From Nematopogon swammerdamellus (taxonomy: Eukaryota; Arthropoda; Insecta; Lepidoptera; Adelidae), in the NCBI GenBank assembly GCA_946902875.1, contig OX336337.1, forward strand, positions 1,922,001 to 1,986,000: a DNA stretch of 64,000 nt, given 5' to 3'. The notes under the pieces are model-generated. The model saw only the letters and a list, made by a program, of their open reading frames with translations, was not told the DNA's origin and ran no database searches. Both the position numbers and the translations under genes were made by a program. Positions 20,893 through 31,260 of this stretch are shown piece after piece. How positions within the stretch are numbered: the stretch's first letter is position 1; each line of letters starts with the position of its first letter.

Positions 20893-21051
20893 ATGGGCAT
20901 GTCTCGCTCTAGTAAATATGACACTTCTGAAGAAGACCCTCCACATCTAGACATATCGATAATATTAGGATGTGGAAAAATTTCAAAAGGACAGAAGAAG
21001 CATTTAGCTCTAGGAAATTGTATTATAGCTGGAAAACGTGGAAAATAACCT
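20893..21051 (+). CDS. Repeat-borne 52-codon ORF (unit 2), hypothetical
   Basis: Open frame from ATG to TAA inside the second 322-bp unit. The residues are charged in the middle (Ser/Glu/Asp-rich start, KGQKKHLALGN, ARKRGK end), with no signal peptide or membrane segment. An Arg-to-Lys change separates it from unit 3. The opposite strand is also open over much of this stretch, so coding is unproven. I know no family. Confidence 0.2.
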
Positions 21052-21214
21052 ACGCATCCGAGTTGCACCCAGCGATGTGCTAAAGTAGGTTGAACCTCAA
21101 AATAGACGGAGTACACACACACATCTACACCCTCTCAAACTCTCACACACCATCGCACACACACACACACCCTCACACAATCCAATAAACTTAAAGCAGA
21201 CGTTTTAATCCAAT

Positions 21215-21373
21215 ATGGGCATGTCTCGCTCTAGTAAATATGACACTTCTGAAGAAGACCCCCCACATCTAGACATATCGATAATATTAGGATGTGGAAG
21301 AATTTCAAAAGGACAGAAGAGGCATTTAGCTCTAGGAAATTGTATTATAGCTAGAAAACGTGGAAAATAACCT
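21215..21373 (+). CDS. Repeat-borne 52-codon ORF (unit 3), hypothetical
   Basis: Same frame as unit 2, with one synonymous Pro codon change (CCT to CCC) and Lys to Arg in KGQKKH. In unit 4 (after the BEL element) the same frame has a synonymous Asp change (GAC to GAT) and then runs into a TGA where the unit is truncated near 29675. The pattern hints at past constraint but rests on very few sites. Confidence 0.2.
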
Positions 21374-21488
21374 AAGCATCCGAGTTGAACCCAGCGATGT
21401 GCTAAAGTAGGTTGAACCTCAAAATAGACGGAGTACACACACACATCCACACCCTCTCAAACTCTCACACACCATCGCACACACACAC

Positions 21489-22030
21489 TGTTACGTATCT
21501 CAGGAGGCAACAGGCTTCAAAGGATCTCGAGCATTACTCACCAGCAGGATCCCTTGGATAGCCGGCGACTAGCCAGTTGCCGTCCTCCACTCTGGTATGG
21601 CACTTGATACACACAGGTTAAAACGAGTCCATGCGCATGCAATATTTAATTCAATTTCACTAAAAAACACCATGCAGATCGAAACGGTTCAATGTCAATT
21701 TACACGAGCGATATTGGTTTCAGTGCTTGACGATCGATAGCTAATTACAACTGATCTGCTAGCGCGGCGTAGCGGCGATGCGAGGCCGCGGGGTGATGTG
21801 CTCGCCGCGAGGGGGAGGGGGCTCCAAGCAAGCAGTAGCTGTTCGCCGCCGGAGCGCCGTAGATACTCATGCTGTGAAATAACGCATCAAGACCTCTTCC
21901 ACCCATGAGACCTGAGATACCTTGTTGCAATGACAGAAAACGAGGCAACTGTACTATAAACTATCGTGGCTAGTAACAAACTAAAAAATTATGAAACCTA
22001 CAACTAAACTAAACATACCAATACTAAACA
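21489..22030 (-). repeat. BEL/Pao 3' LTR
   Basis: 542 bp, identical by eye to 28951-29492. It contains a GC-rich middle (21760-21860) and a 67-codon minus-strand frame that occurs in both LTRs and is probably fortuitous. Confidence 0.93.
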
Positions 22031-22062
22031 TTCCGCCCACCAAAATGCACATTTTAAGCTAA

Positions 22063-25000
22063 TTATTGATTTGGTAGAGGACATAGCTTCACCAAAGGCC
22101 GTCGCAGTGTACCATTGGTAGTCTTAACTGTTGCTACTCGAGAGATTCCATCCTTGCCAGGATGCAACTCTACAACGCGGCCGAGAATCCAATGCATTGG
22201 CCTGGTTAACTCGTCCTTCACAAGAACCAGAGAACCGCAGAGCAATTCAGAACTAGTATCAGACCATTTGTGTCTCTGGGTCAATGTGTGCAGATACTCG
22301 CGATGCCAGCGAATCCAAAAGTCTTGGTGTAAACGTTGGATCAGCTGCCAGCGTGTCAATCGATTCAGGTTGAGGTTTGTATAATCGGATTCTGGTAGAG
22401 CCGTCAGAGGTTCTAGCGTAAGAAAATGACCGGGGGTTAGTACCGATAAATCATTTGGATCTGCACTAAGCGGGCACAATGGTCGAGAATTTAACAGTGC
22501 CTCGATTTGAGTTAGTATGGTGTAAAATTCTTCATAGGTTAATGTTTGATTTCCGACTACGCGCGCGAGATGAGTTTTTACTGATTTTACCCCGGCTTCC
22601 CATAACCCACCAAAATGGGGTGAAGCGGGAGGATTAAACGAGAAACTAATTTTTTCTCGTTCGCAAGCTTCTTTCAGGATGGGCTGTAGAATAGTTTGGG
22701 CCCCTACAAAGTTGGTCCCACAATCTGAGAAGATCCGATTGCAACGACCTCTCCGGGCAATAAAGCGACGTAGGGCTCCAAGAAATGCCTCGCTGGTTAA
22801 TCCGATGACAAGCTCTAAATGCAGTGCCTTGGTCGCGAAGCACACGAACACGCATATATACGACTTAAAGGATCTCGAGCCGCGATGACGAATGACGGTG
22901 GTGGCAAAGGGGCCTGCGAAATCGACGCCGACGCATGCGAAGGGTTTTATTTGTTGGACTCGAACGTTGGGCAAGTCGGCCATGCGAGGCTGTAAGTTTT
23001 TTGGGTTTACCCGGAAGCACCTTACGCAATTCGATAAACAACTACGGATCGCCCTTCTGGCAGAGAGGATCCAAAAGTTTTGTGCTAACAAGTAGCTTAG
23101 GGTCTGTAGACCTGGATGCAAATGTCGAAAATGTGTGTCTTCGATAATGAGTGTAGTGAGACGACCTTGACGAGGAAGCAAGGCCGGGTGTTTTTTATCG
23201 TAATCTAGGGCGGCATGTGACAGCCTGCCGCCCACCCTGAGGACTCCGGCGCAATCGAGGAACGGGTTTAATTTTCGCAGATGTTTTGGAATCGGCTTGC
23301 CAGCCTTAATATTGGATATCTCCTCGCCGAAAACGGCGGATTGAACACGTTTTATTAAAATGAAAAGCGCTTCATTCAACTCGACCGCTGCGGGCTTACC
23401 CTCGATCTTGTTGGCTGGGTGACGAGAGTTATGGATGAACCGACGAACATACGCGACTATAGAAGTAATTGTAGACAGTTTCGAAAACCGTTCGAGAAAA
23501 TCGTCAATCTTGTCCAAGGAGACCACGAGCGATACTACAGCATTCCTTTGCTCGGATCTGGCTTCGTTCGGTTCCCCTCCCGAGCACTTGGATACTGGCC
23601 AGGCTGACTCACGTAGCCGAAGCCAACTCGGTCCAGTCCACCACAGAGGATGGTCGATAAGCTCTGCAGCGGTCAATCCACGGGATGCGCAGTCAGCTGG
23701 ATTGTGCTCTGATCGAATGTGATGCCAATGGAGAGAAGGAACTTCGTCTTGAATACGACTCACGCGATTGGCTACGAAGGTTTTCCAACGCGACGAAGGT
23801 GACTTGATCCATGCTAATGTTACTGTAGAGTCAGACCAGCAGAATATTTTGTCGAACGCGACTTGTTCTGTGTAGGTTCTAAGTGTAAACCCGATCAGGT
23901 CGGAGAGCAGCACGGCAGCGCAGAGCTCTAATCGTGGTAATGATATTCGTTTCAGCGGGCTAACCTTAGATCGAGCAACGATCAACCGAATGCTCACATT
24001 TTGGTCGCCATCTTCGATGCGAAAATATATTACCGCACCATATCCGGCTTCGGACGCGTCGCAGAATCCACAGAGTAGCACCTTGGCGGTGGGCGAGCAT
24101 CCGAGTGACCGGGGAATTTGCAGAGATACCAGGGATGGTAGCTCTGATACGTACTGACTCCATTTATTTACAATAGTCTCAGGGGCCAGGTCGTCCCAGC
24201 CCAAACCCAGTTCCCATATTCGTTGGATCAGGCACTTTGCAGTGAACGTCAACGGGGACAGGAATCCCAGGGGGTCAAATATCCTAGCAAGCTCAGACAG
24301 GATCACTCGTTTCGTGCATTCCCTACTCAAGGGATTCACTACGAAGGAGAAGGTGTCCCGATCAGAATGCCATTGCAACCCAAGGATTTTTATTGGCGAT
24401 GATGTATCCGAATCGAACGATAAGGCATTGCTATGGTGGTGTGCGAGGTCAATAGTTTTAAGTAGGTCTGGGGAGTTGCTAGCCCACTTACGAAGCTCAA
24501 AACAACCCTTATGTAAGATGTCGACAAGCTCGTTTTTCAACTGGATCGCTTCCGATACACTCTTGGACCCAGTAACAATATCGTCCATGTAAATATCCGA
24601 ACTTAGGACTTTAGAGGCTAATGGTTTATGCGTACCTTCGTCCTTGGCTAACTGCAACAGAGTGCGCACCGCTAAAAAGCTCGAAGAAGCCATACCGTAC
24701 GTCACCGTCCTGAGAGTGAACTCTCCAATCGGTTCAGAAGGCGAGAACCTCCATAGAATGCGTTGGTAGTCTTGATGATGAGGCGCGATCAGGATTTGCC
24801 GGTACATTTGTCGTACGTCAGCGGTGAATACTATTTTATGACTCCGGAAACGGAGTAAGATTGTGATGATATCCTCCTGCAACCGGGGTCCCGTAAGCAG
24901 TGTTTCATTGAGGGAGGGACCGCGAGATGGTTTGGCCGAAGCATCGAAAACTGTTCTCAATTTAGTGGTCGTACTCTCAGGTTTGAGGACACAGTGGTGC

Positions 25001-27270
25001 GGAATATAATAGGTGCGCTCCGAGCCGGGGGCCTTGGATGGTTCCATGTGACCGCTTTGGAGGTAATCCTTCATGAACGCATTGTAGTCCTCCCTCAGTT
25101 TTGGGTCTCGAGCCAACCGTCGTTCTAAAGACAACAATCGTCGTAACGCCACTGGCCGCGTGTCAGCGAACGAAGGTTCAGGTAATTTAAAAGGTAAGGC
25201 TACGATGTACCGACCCTGGTCATTACGACAGTGGGACGTCGCAAATATAGACTCGCACATTACATCGTCGGCGCTCAGCGACGCCTGGTTTGGTAGCGTT
25301 TCGAGTTCCCAGAACTTGCGAATGCTTTGATCAAGGGACGACTCTATGGAGAGCAGGGATTGATATCCAGCAGCGACGTTGCATGGGACCCCACCCATGA
25401 GTATCCATCCGAGTTTGGTATTTATCGCGGTGGGTTCGTTAAGGGCGCCACTCAACCGATTGCTGAGCAGGATTTCGCAGAATATTTCGGCGCCGAACAG
25501 CGCGTCGATTGATCCGGGATTGGAAAAATTTGGATCTGCAAGCCTTAAGTTTTTTATGTGTTCCCAGGAATCGGCCGACACTTGAGTGAGGGGTAAGTCT
25601 CCACAGATTTTTGGGATCACCAACGCATCGATATCGAAGGTGAAAGATTGATCCAGTCCGCGCACACTACAAGCGACGGAGCTGGATGCTAGCGACGACG
25701 ATTGCGCGAGACCATGTACCGGCACGAATGTTCGGGTATGTTTGAGGCCAAGCCGATTGACACACCTACTAGTGAGGAAGTTTGTTTGACTCCCATTGTC
25801 GATCAGTACTCTAATTTGTTGGTAATTGCCGCGAGCATCCAAGATTTCGACAACGGCAGTTGACAGCAGTACGGTTGTGTGCAAATTGGTCGTGCTCGCA
25901 AGTGCATTGACAGCCTGCGAGGAAGACGCCTCTGGTGCAGCTGACAATACCGCTTGAGTTACATCATAGGGGGGCTCTCGGCTCACTGACGATCCCTCGA
26001 CAACAGCCAGATTTTCAGTCGGATTTTCGAAGTGCAATAAGGTATGGTGGGTTTGATGACATTTCCTACAACGAAATTTTGACTTGCAGTTCTTAAGCAC
26101 GTGATTGACACGTAGACAATTGATACACAACGAGTGTCGCTTTACGAAGTCGTAACGAGATTGGGGGGTGCGGGCCCCAAAAGTTGGGCAATCGTGCAGA
26201 GGGTGGTCGGCCTGGCACTCCACGCAGAGCGCAGTTCTATCGGAGGTGGCCGAGGCGCTTGCGACGAAAGAGTGTGGTTGTGATAGAGAGTTGCGTGTCG
26301 ATGCATTCGGCCGACTCTCGGCCCGCTTCGTCAACCTCGGCGAAGAAAGGGGTTGTGCGAAGGTGTCAGTCGTCAGCTGAGCCAGATCCAACGCTCGACA
26401 CTGTAATTTTACGAACTCTAGGAGGCTGTTGAACGATGGGATGTCCGTGCTGTTGTTCTGTAATTCAAACCTCTGGCGCATGTCTTTCTCTAACTTGTGA
26501 AGCAGAGTGTAAAAGAGGGGGAAGTCCCAATTCTCCACCGGAAGTTTGAGATTCTTCAGCACGGCCAAATTCTCGCTGACTGTGTCCACTAGACGCCGCA
26601 AATCGTCGGGCGAGTTCGACCTCAGCTGAGCGTTCTGTATCTCCTCCCAGTAAGTGAAAGCCAACTTTCTTTTGTTTTGGTACCTATCCAGCAACACGCG
26701 ATACGCTTCATCGTAGTTGTCCTCAGATATCGGGAAGCCCTTTATTAGGCGTAGGGGTTCCTGCGACAGACATGAGATTAGATAATGAAAACGCTCGATA
26801 TTGCTAAGGGATTTGTTTCGATGCACCAGAGTGTCAAACATATCGTGAAACGTTTGCCATGATTTTATGTCACCATCGAAGTTAATTAGATTTATTTTTG
26901 GGAGTCGAACGTTGGCCCTATTTTCGCGCTGTGTCGTATCGGAACTGTGGTTAGCTTGCGAATCGGTATCCCCTATCAAATTGGAGTGAATGTCTAATAT
27001 TTTGAAATAAGCCTCATCGAACTGTATACGCAACTCGTCCTCCTTGGCCAACTCATCCTCATCTAACTCCTCGGAGATGATTTTTGTGTGAGTGCCTTCG
27101 AACGAAGCGCAGAACACCTCTAGTCGTTTGAACCGAGCGTTGAAATACGACAAGCAAGTAGGATCTTCCAGCGCTCGCTTCGCAAAATACAAAGTGTCTT
27201 CGATTCGTTTGAGTGCCAAGGTACGTTTGGCCTGCAGCGAGCGTAGCGCAGCGGCTTTAGCGGCGGCCAT
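22063..27270 (-). CDS. BEL/Pao gag-pol polyprotein (1735 aa)
   Basis: One unbroken frame encodes capsid, protease, reverse transcriptase, RNase H and integrase, the full set for copying the element through RNA into new genomic sites. Domains in order: a DUF1759-type gag region (about 120-270); two cysteine/histidine knuckle clusters (about 349-415); an aspartic protease with IDNGSQTNFLT at 490-500; reverse transcriptase (about 750-960) with YMDD at 894-897; RNase H (about 1065-1165; candidate acidic residues D1071, E1115, D1147); an integrase zinc-binding region with H1380, H1383 and/or H1385 and C1415/C1418; the integrase core with D1450, D1516 and E1558; and a C-terminal DUF5641-like segment (about 1625-1720). 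The protease has Asn where Ser or Thr is usual after the catalytic Asp. The start is the first ATG (27270), followed at once by the Ala-rich N-terminus. No frameshift or stop is seen. Confidence 0.95.
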   Translation of the reverse strand: MAAAKAAALRSLQAKRTLALKRIEDTLYFAKRALEDPTCLSYFNARFKRLEVFCASFEGTHTKIISEELDEDELAKEDELRIQFDEAYFKILDIHSNLIGDTDSQANHSSDTTQRENRANVRLPKINLINFDGDIKSWQTFHDMFDTLVHRNKSLSNIERFHYLISCLSQEPLRLIKGFPISEDNYDEAYRVLLDRYQNKRKLAFTYWEEIQNAQLRSNSPDDLRRLVDTVSENLAVLKNLKLPVENWDFPLFYTLLHKLEKDMRQRFELQNNSTDIPSFNSLLEFVKLQCRALDLAQLTTDTFAQPLSSPRLTKRAESRPNASTRNSLSQPHSFVASASATSDRTALCVECQADHPLHDCPTFGARTPQSRYDFVKRHSLCINCLRVNHVLKNCKSKFRCRKCHQTHHTLLHFENPTENLAVVEGSSVSREPPYDVTQAVLSAAPEASSSQAVNALASTTNLHTTVLLSTAVVEILDARGNYQQIRVLIDNGSQTNFLTSRCVNRLGLKHTRTFVPVHGLAQSSSLASSSVACSVRGLDQSFTFDIDALVIPKICGDLPLTQVSADSWEHIKNLRLADPNFSNPGSIDALFGAEIFCEILLSNRLSGALNEPTAINTKLGWILMGGVPCNVAAGYQSLLSIESSLDQSIRKFWELETLPNQASLSADDVMCESIFATSHCRNDQGRYIVALPFKLPEPSFADTRPVALRRLLSLERRLARDPKLREDYNAFMKDYLQSGHMEPSKAPGSERTYYIPHHCVLKPESTTTKLRTVFDASAKPSRGPSLNETLLTGPRLQEDIITILLRFRSHKIVFTADVRQMYRQILIAPHHQDYQRILWRFSPSEPIGEFTLRTVTYGMASSSFLAVRTLLQLAKDEGTHKPLASKVLSSDIYMDDIVTGSKSVSEAIQLKNELVDILHKGCFELRKWASNSPDLLKTIDLAHHHSNALSFDSDTSSPIKILGLQWHSDRDTFSFVVNPLSRECTKRVILSELARIFDPLGFLSPLTFTAKCLIQRIWELGLGWDDLAPETIVNKWSQYVSELPSLVSLQIPRSLGCSPTAKVLLCGFCDASEAGYGAVIYFRIEDGDQNVSIRLIVARSKVSPLKRISLPRLELCAAVLLSDLIGFTLRTYTEQVAFDKIFCWSDSTVTLAWIKSPSSRWKTFVANRVSRIQDEVPSLHWHHIRSEHNPADCASRGLTAAELIDHPLWWTGPSWLRLRESAWPVSKCSGGEPNEARSEQRNAVVSLVVSLDKIDDFLERFSKLSTITSIVAYVRRFIHNSRHPANKIEGKPAAVELNEALFILIKRVQSAVFGEEISNIKAGKPIPKHLRKLNPFLDCAGVLRVGGRLSHAALDYDKKHPALLPRQGRLTTLIIEDTHFRHLHPGLQTLSYLLAQNFWILSARRAIRSCLSNCVRCFRVNPKNLQPRMADLPNVRVQQIKPFACVGVDFAGPFATTVIRHRGSRSFKSYICVFVCFATKALHLELVIGLTSEAFLGALRRFIARRGRCNRIFSDCGTNFVGAQTILQPILKEACEREKISFSFNPPASPHFGGLWEAGVKSVKTHLARVVGNQTLTYEEFYTILTQIEALLNSRPLCPLSADPNDLSVLTPGHFLTLEPLTALPESDYTNLNLNRLTRWQLIQRLHQDFWIRWHREYLHTLTQRHKWSDTSSELLCGSLVLVKDELTRPMHWILGRVVELHPGKDGISRVATVKTTNGTLRRPLVKLCPLPNQ

Positions 27271-28950
27271 TACGCTCTAGCGTGCGTAATAATCAAAATA
27301 AACAAGTAACTAACTATCAAGGAATAGTAGGTACCTAAAGTTATTGCAGCAAGTATCAAGTAGCGAAGTAGGTATATATAACCATTCGAAGCTATCAAGT
27401 ATTCTCAGAAATAATAGCTATTTATTAGCAATAATAGTGATATTCTCAGAAATAATGGCTATTAGCAATAATAGTAGTACAACACCGTGCAATAATAAAA
27501 ACAAATAAGGGCTTATCAGAACATCGACAAGTTATTGTTATGCATAGAACTTCCACACAGACCCAGCAATAGACTTAACTATCGTGCAAGAGAAGTTCCT
27601 ATTGAGTAATAAAATTATATGAAATTAATTATTTATTAGTGACGAAATATCAATTAAAAATTATAAATTATTTACTACACTATATTATTTTCATGCAATA
27701 TTTTAATCGAAAATCGAACTTATTTCCTAATTATATGTCTATTAAATTAATTAGGTATCTACACAACCAAGCACAATAATTTAATAATTCATTGTTTAGG
27801 TATAGGTAATTATTAATTAATTAAAATTTTATCGAATAAAGAAGGCGTAAGAGATATTAAAACGAATCAGGGCGACATAGGTAGGTACCTATTCCTAAAT
27901 CAACTAGCTATGCAAGCCGACTTGTACCTACTTGTGAACACGGTTCTAAATTATCAACATTCTATATTGCGTGCAATACCTATCAGATTAAAGAAACTGC
28001 CAACACCAAGCCGGTCAACAAGCCGATAGAAAGATAGAAGCGAAAAAAAACTAGATCCGCACTCAGCGCGGGCGGGCGGGACGCAACGCAGCGCGCGCGC
28101 TCCGTTTCCTCAGTGTACGTAAACGCACCTATATCTGCTGTCAATGCGTATAGATAGATAGGTAGAAGTGGCAAGACAGCCGGGCGGCCCGTCGTCGGCC
28201 GGCAGTCCGGCACGTAATCGCGGGCGGGACTATATACCTAATGGCATCTCCGGTCCGTCCGGCCGGCTGACTCCGACGACGCGACTTCGCCTAATTTGGT
28301 ACCTACCCTACGTTACGTACAAGACCCGAACGGAGAAACCTACTTCGCGATCGCGACCGAGACGCGCCGCTAATTAATTGTAGACTGGATATGCGAAACG
28401 GTACTACTGCCTACCAATAACTAATTTCCTAATGTCGGTAAGTTTTGCTCTGCTTGCCTTGAGTCGACTTTGTATTGTACATATAGCCAAACGCACTTAT
28501 ATGTGTAGGATTATGTAGTAGCCAGTAAATTAAATCATATTCAATTCAATTAAATGGTACATGAATGTGCCTGATACTAATGTACAAATTACAAGTTATA
28601 GTTTCAGACTAAACTATATCTTTATTTGCTATTTTCGACTATTAAATAACCAGACAAATCCAACACTGAGTTTGATTGCCTCAGATGGAATAAAGTAATT
28701 AGATATTTATTAGGTACCTAGGTACCCATTATTTGAATGCAGTGAAAACATAGGCCCAAGATGACATTTCGGTAGGTTAAATACTTGTTAAATAGTATAT
28801 TTGCGAACTCGATTCTAATTAATTTGTTCAGATGAACAATAGCTTCTAACTACCTACTTGGAATGTTTCTAGCCACAATAAATGTTGTAAAGTTGGACTG
28901 TAAAATAACTTTATAAATCGACAATATGTTCCGGCCGAAGGTCCAAATAA
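27271..28950 (-). other. BEL/Pao long untranslated leader
   Basis: 1.68 kb separate the 5' LTR from the gag ATG. The segment is AT-rich except for a GC-rich block at 28050-28380. No splice-like arrangement or extra ORF is convincing. The stretch just inside the LTR (TTATTTGGACCTTCGGCCGG on the minus strand) should hold the primer-binding site, with TGG a few bases in. I could not assign the tRNA. Confidence 0.6.
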
Positions 28951-29492
28951 TGTTACGTATCTCAGGAGGCAACAGGCTTCAAAGGATCTCGAGCATTACT
29001 CACCAGCAGGATCCCTTGGATAGCCGGCGACTAGCCAGTTGCCGTCCTCCACTCTGGTATGGCACTTGATACACACAGGTTAAAACGAGTCCATGCGCAT
29101 GCAATATTTAATTCAATTTCACTAAAAAACACCATGCAGATCGAAACGGTTCAATGTCAATTTACACGAGCGATATTGGTTTCAGTGCTTGACGATCGAT
29201 AGCTAATTACAACTGATCTGCTAGCGCGGCGTAGCGGCGATGCGAGGCCGCGGGGTGATGTGCTCGCCGCGAGGGGGAGGGGGCTCCAAGCAAGCAGTAG
29301 CTGTTCGCCGCCGGAGCGCCGTAGATACTCATGCTGTGAAATAACGCATCAAGACCTCTTCCACCCATGAGACCTGAGATACCTTGTTGCAATGACAGAA
29401 AACGAGGCAACTGTACTATAAACTATCGTGGCTAGTAACAAACTAAAAAATTATGAAACCTACAACTAAACTAAACATACCAATACTAAACA
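28951..29492 (-). repeat. BEL/Pao 5' LTR
   Basis: 542 bp, matching 21489-22030 at every position I compared. On the minus strand AGATCAGTTG (~29216-29225) could be an initiator element. It adjoins the resumed 322-bp repeat at 29493. Confidence 0.93.
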
Positions 29493-29677
29493 CACACACA
29501 CACCCTGACACAATCCAATAAACTTAAAGCAGACGTTTTAATCCAATATGGGCATGTCTCGCTCTAGTAAATATGACACTTCTGAAGAAGATCCCCCACA
29601 TCTAGACATATCGATAATATTAGGATGTGGAAGAATTTCAAAAGGACAGAAGAGGCATTTAGCTCTACGAAATTGAC
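29493..29677 (+). repeat. 322-bp repeat, resumed partial unit 4
   Basis: The (CA)n stretch, AATCCAATAAACTTAAAGCA and the 52-codon frame continue exactly where the array stopped at 21488, showing that the BEL element inserted into the array. The unit ends at CTCTACGAAATTGA. Confidence 0.85.
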
Positions 29678-29689
29678 TTGACAAAAATA

Positions 29690-29890
29690 CAAACAAAAAA
29701 TGTTTATAAACATACACATACATACCGCACGCCCTATCCTGACAATCTGGGTAAGCAAAGTAATCGGTGTTGTGCTGCAAGATAAAGTACAGCACAAAAC
29801 CGACCACCACGTTTAGCAAAGTATTCAGACAAGAATTGCCAAGATGAGAGGTGGTTAGGGTTAAGTATCGGCCCCAAACGGTACACACAC
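29690..29890 (-). repeat. D-type SINE fragment with internal deletions
   Basis: Inverted D-type tail, the hairpin region (GTGTTGTGCTGCAAGATAAA..) and part of the head (GGCCCCAAACGGTAC) are present with gaps. Bases 29891-30603 are AT-rich and unassigned. Confidence 0.65.
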
Positions 29891-30603
29891 GCGTAGGTAT
29901 ATTATTCACTAGGTGATCCCGTGGTTCTGCTCGTTTTGTATTCTTATTTAACTTGATAGCCAGTTTAGAGAATTCAGTTCCATATTCAGTTGAAAAAAAA
30001 TCTCCTCAAGAGTTGTTACGAAACAAAACTCAATCAATATTATTTTTTTTATAATGTGCCCGGACCTCACGACTCAGAGGGGCTATTCTACCGCTATTTT
30101 TACCGCTGCTCGTATGAATTGGATCAGGACTGAGACAAGAGATACCAAACAAACATAATGTACTTATTTCTTATAAAAAAATAATAAAAAATAATGTAAT
30201 TTATAGCACTTATTTTTAAGCCACCCAGTAAATTTTTTAAAATATGTTTATTGTTTTATTATAATATGTAGAAATACGAGTATATTGACATATTGCTAAA
30301 CACGCATATTACAAGCCGTCTGATGTAAATTGTGTGCAGATTGCATTATGGACGAAACAAATTGTATGCGATGTGAGAAATTAGCAATTCTATTCTTTTG
30401 AATTGGTTCATTAGTATCCGAACTTCGACCTATCTTCAGGAAACCCCAGTAAATTATTCAGGAAAACCCGGGATTATTCGTATATCTAATTCGAAATACT
30501 CCTGAATCTTACATAGGTACTTACGTGAAAACATCCCTTTGTTAGTGCAATAATTAGATTTTACATTATTCGCACCAAAATTGAGAGAAAAAAAACACGT
30601 TAA

Positions 30604-30720
30604 CCTTTTTTTATGAAAACAAAAACGATTGGCAAACTCACCTACAACAGCTATGTCAGCCCATAACCCCTTGATGAACTAGGTGCCTAGTGCTTCCCTT
30701 TGGTCGTGCCGGCTACACTT
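30604..30720 (-). repeat. SINE A/B 3' fragment
   Basis: Inverted, diverged tail (GCCCATAACCCC, GGCTACACTTA). It abuts the head of an opposite-strand copy at 30721. Confidence 0.65.
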
Positions 30721-31036
30721 ATGTACCGTGTGGGGCCTGTACCTGTACCGTATGGGGCCGGTAATTTAAAAGAATAGCCCCACTGCATCTATCCCCGTGT
30801 ATGTCGTAAAAGGCGACTAAGGGATATGACTCCCTTCTTATATTACTAGGTGGTAGGGTTTAACCCGCCCGGGTTGGTACCAACGCACTGAATGAAAGGT
30901 CGGCCGAAACGGCTATGTAAATAGTTTGTGTTTTCCATCCAGTTCAGTGTAGCCGGCACGACCGAAGGGAAGTACTGACGTGGCACCAAGTTCACCCGGT
31001 GTTATGGGCTGGCATCACGGATGTTGTAGGTATAAA
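30721..31036 (+). mobile_element. SINE B (D-type head fused to A body)
   Basis: The head TACCGTATGGGGCCGG..AAAGGCGACTAAGGGATA is that of the D-type SINEs, but it runs into the A body (CTAGGTGGTAGGGTTTAACC, GTGTAGCCGGCACGACCG) rather than the D body. The copy at 50486-50810 has the same junction. It ends ATGTTGTAGGTATAAAAAG. Confidence 0.75.
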
Positions 31037-31260
31037 AAGAAACATAACTGGACGTAATTCGTTCTTCAATCAGTGCGGTAGTACCAACCCGGTGTCCGGC
31101 TGTGCGTCTGTCTGTCACAAGCTCCCAGAGCCAAAAGCTTTTCAACACTCATTGCGCGGCGCCTGACTACCACTCGACCACTTTTTAATTTCTTGCTAGA
31201 TAATTTACTCCAATCGAACTTACAAAACACCAAAGGAAACACAACTTACATAAACTGAAC

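Larger units (their letters stand above)
20029..21488 (+). repeat. 322-bp tandem repeat with conserved 52-codon ORF
   Basis: Units share GAGTTGAACCCAGCGATGTG, a (CA)n stretch and a 52-codon frame whose ATG lies at about 20143 (altered), 20893 and 21215. The unit-to-unit spacing is 322 bp once the SINE at 20272-20699 is removed. The fourth unit is cut by the BEL element and resumes at 29493-29677. The frame reads MSRSSKYDTSEEDPPHLDIS and ends in ARKRGK before TAA. The few visible differences between units are mostly synonymous or conservative (Lys/Arg). I do not recognise the protein. It may be a captured gene fragment or a chance frame. Confidence 0.75.
21489..29492 (-). mobile_element. BEL/Pao LTR retrotransposon, apparently intact
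   Basis: A complete 8.0-kb element on the minus strand. The 3' LTR is at 21489-22030 and the 5' LTR at 28951-29492; both are 542 bp, begin TGTTACG and end TAAACA as given, and look identical. Inside are a 1.7-kb leader, one gag-pol frame (22063-27270) and a purine-rich tract (GGTGGGCGGAA on the minus strand, 22031-22041) adjoining the 3' LTR. The flanks are both CACAC of the host microsatellite, so a ~5-bp duplication is plausible but cannot be proven. Identical LTRs and an unbroken frame point to recent insertion and possible activity. Confidence 0.93.

Noticed and set aside
21745..21948. 67-codon ORF in the BEL LTR as an accessory gene
   Set aside because: It is identical in both LTRs simply because the LTRs are identical. 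It overlaps a GC-rich region, and BEL LTRs are not known to encode proteins.
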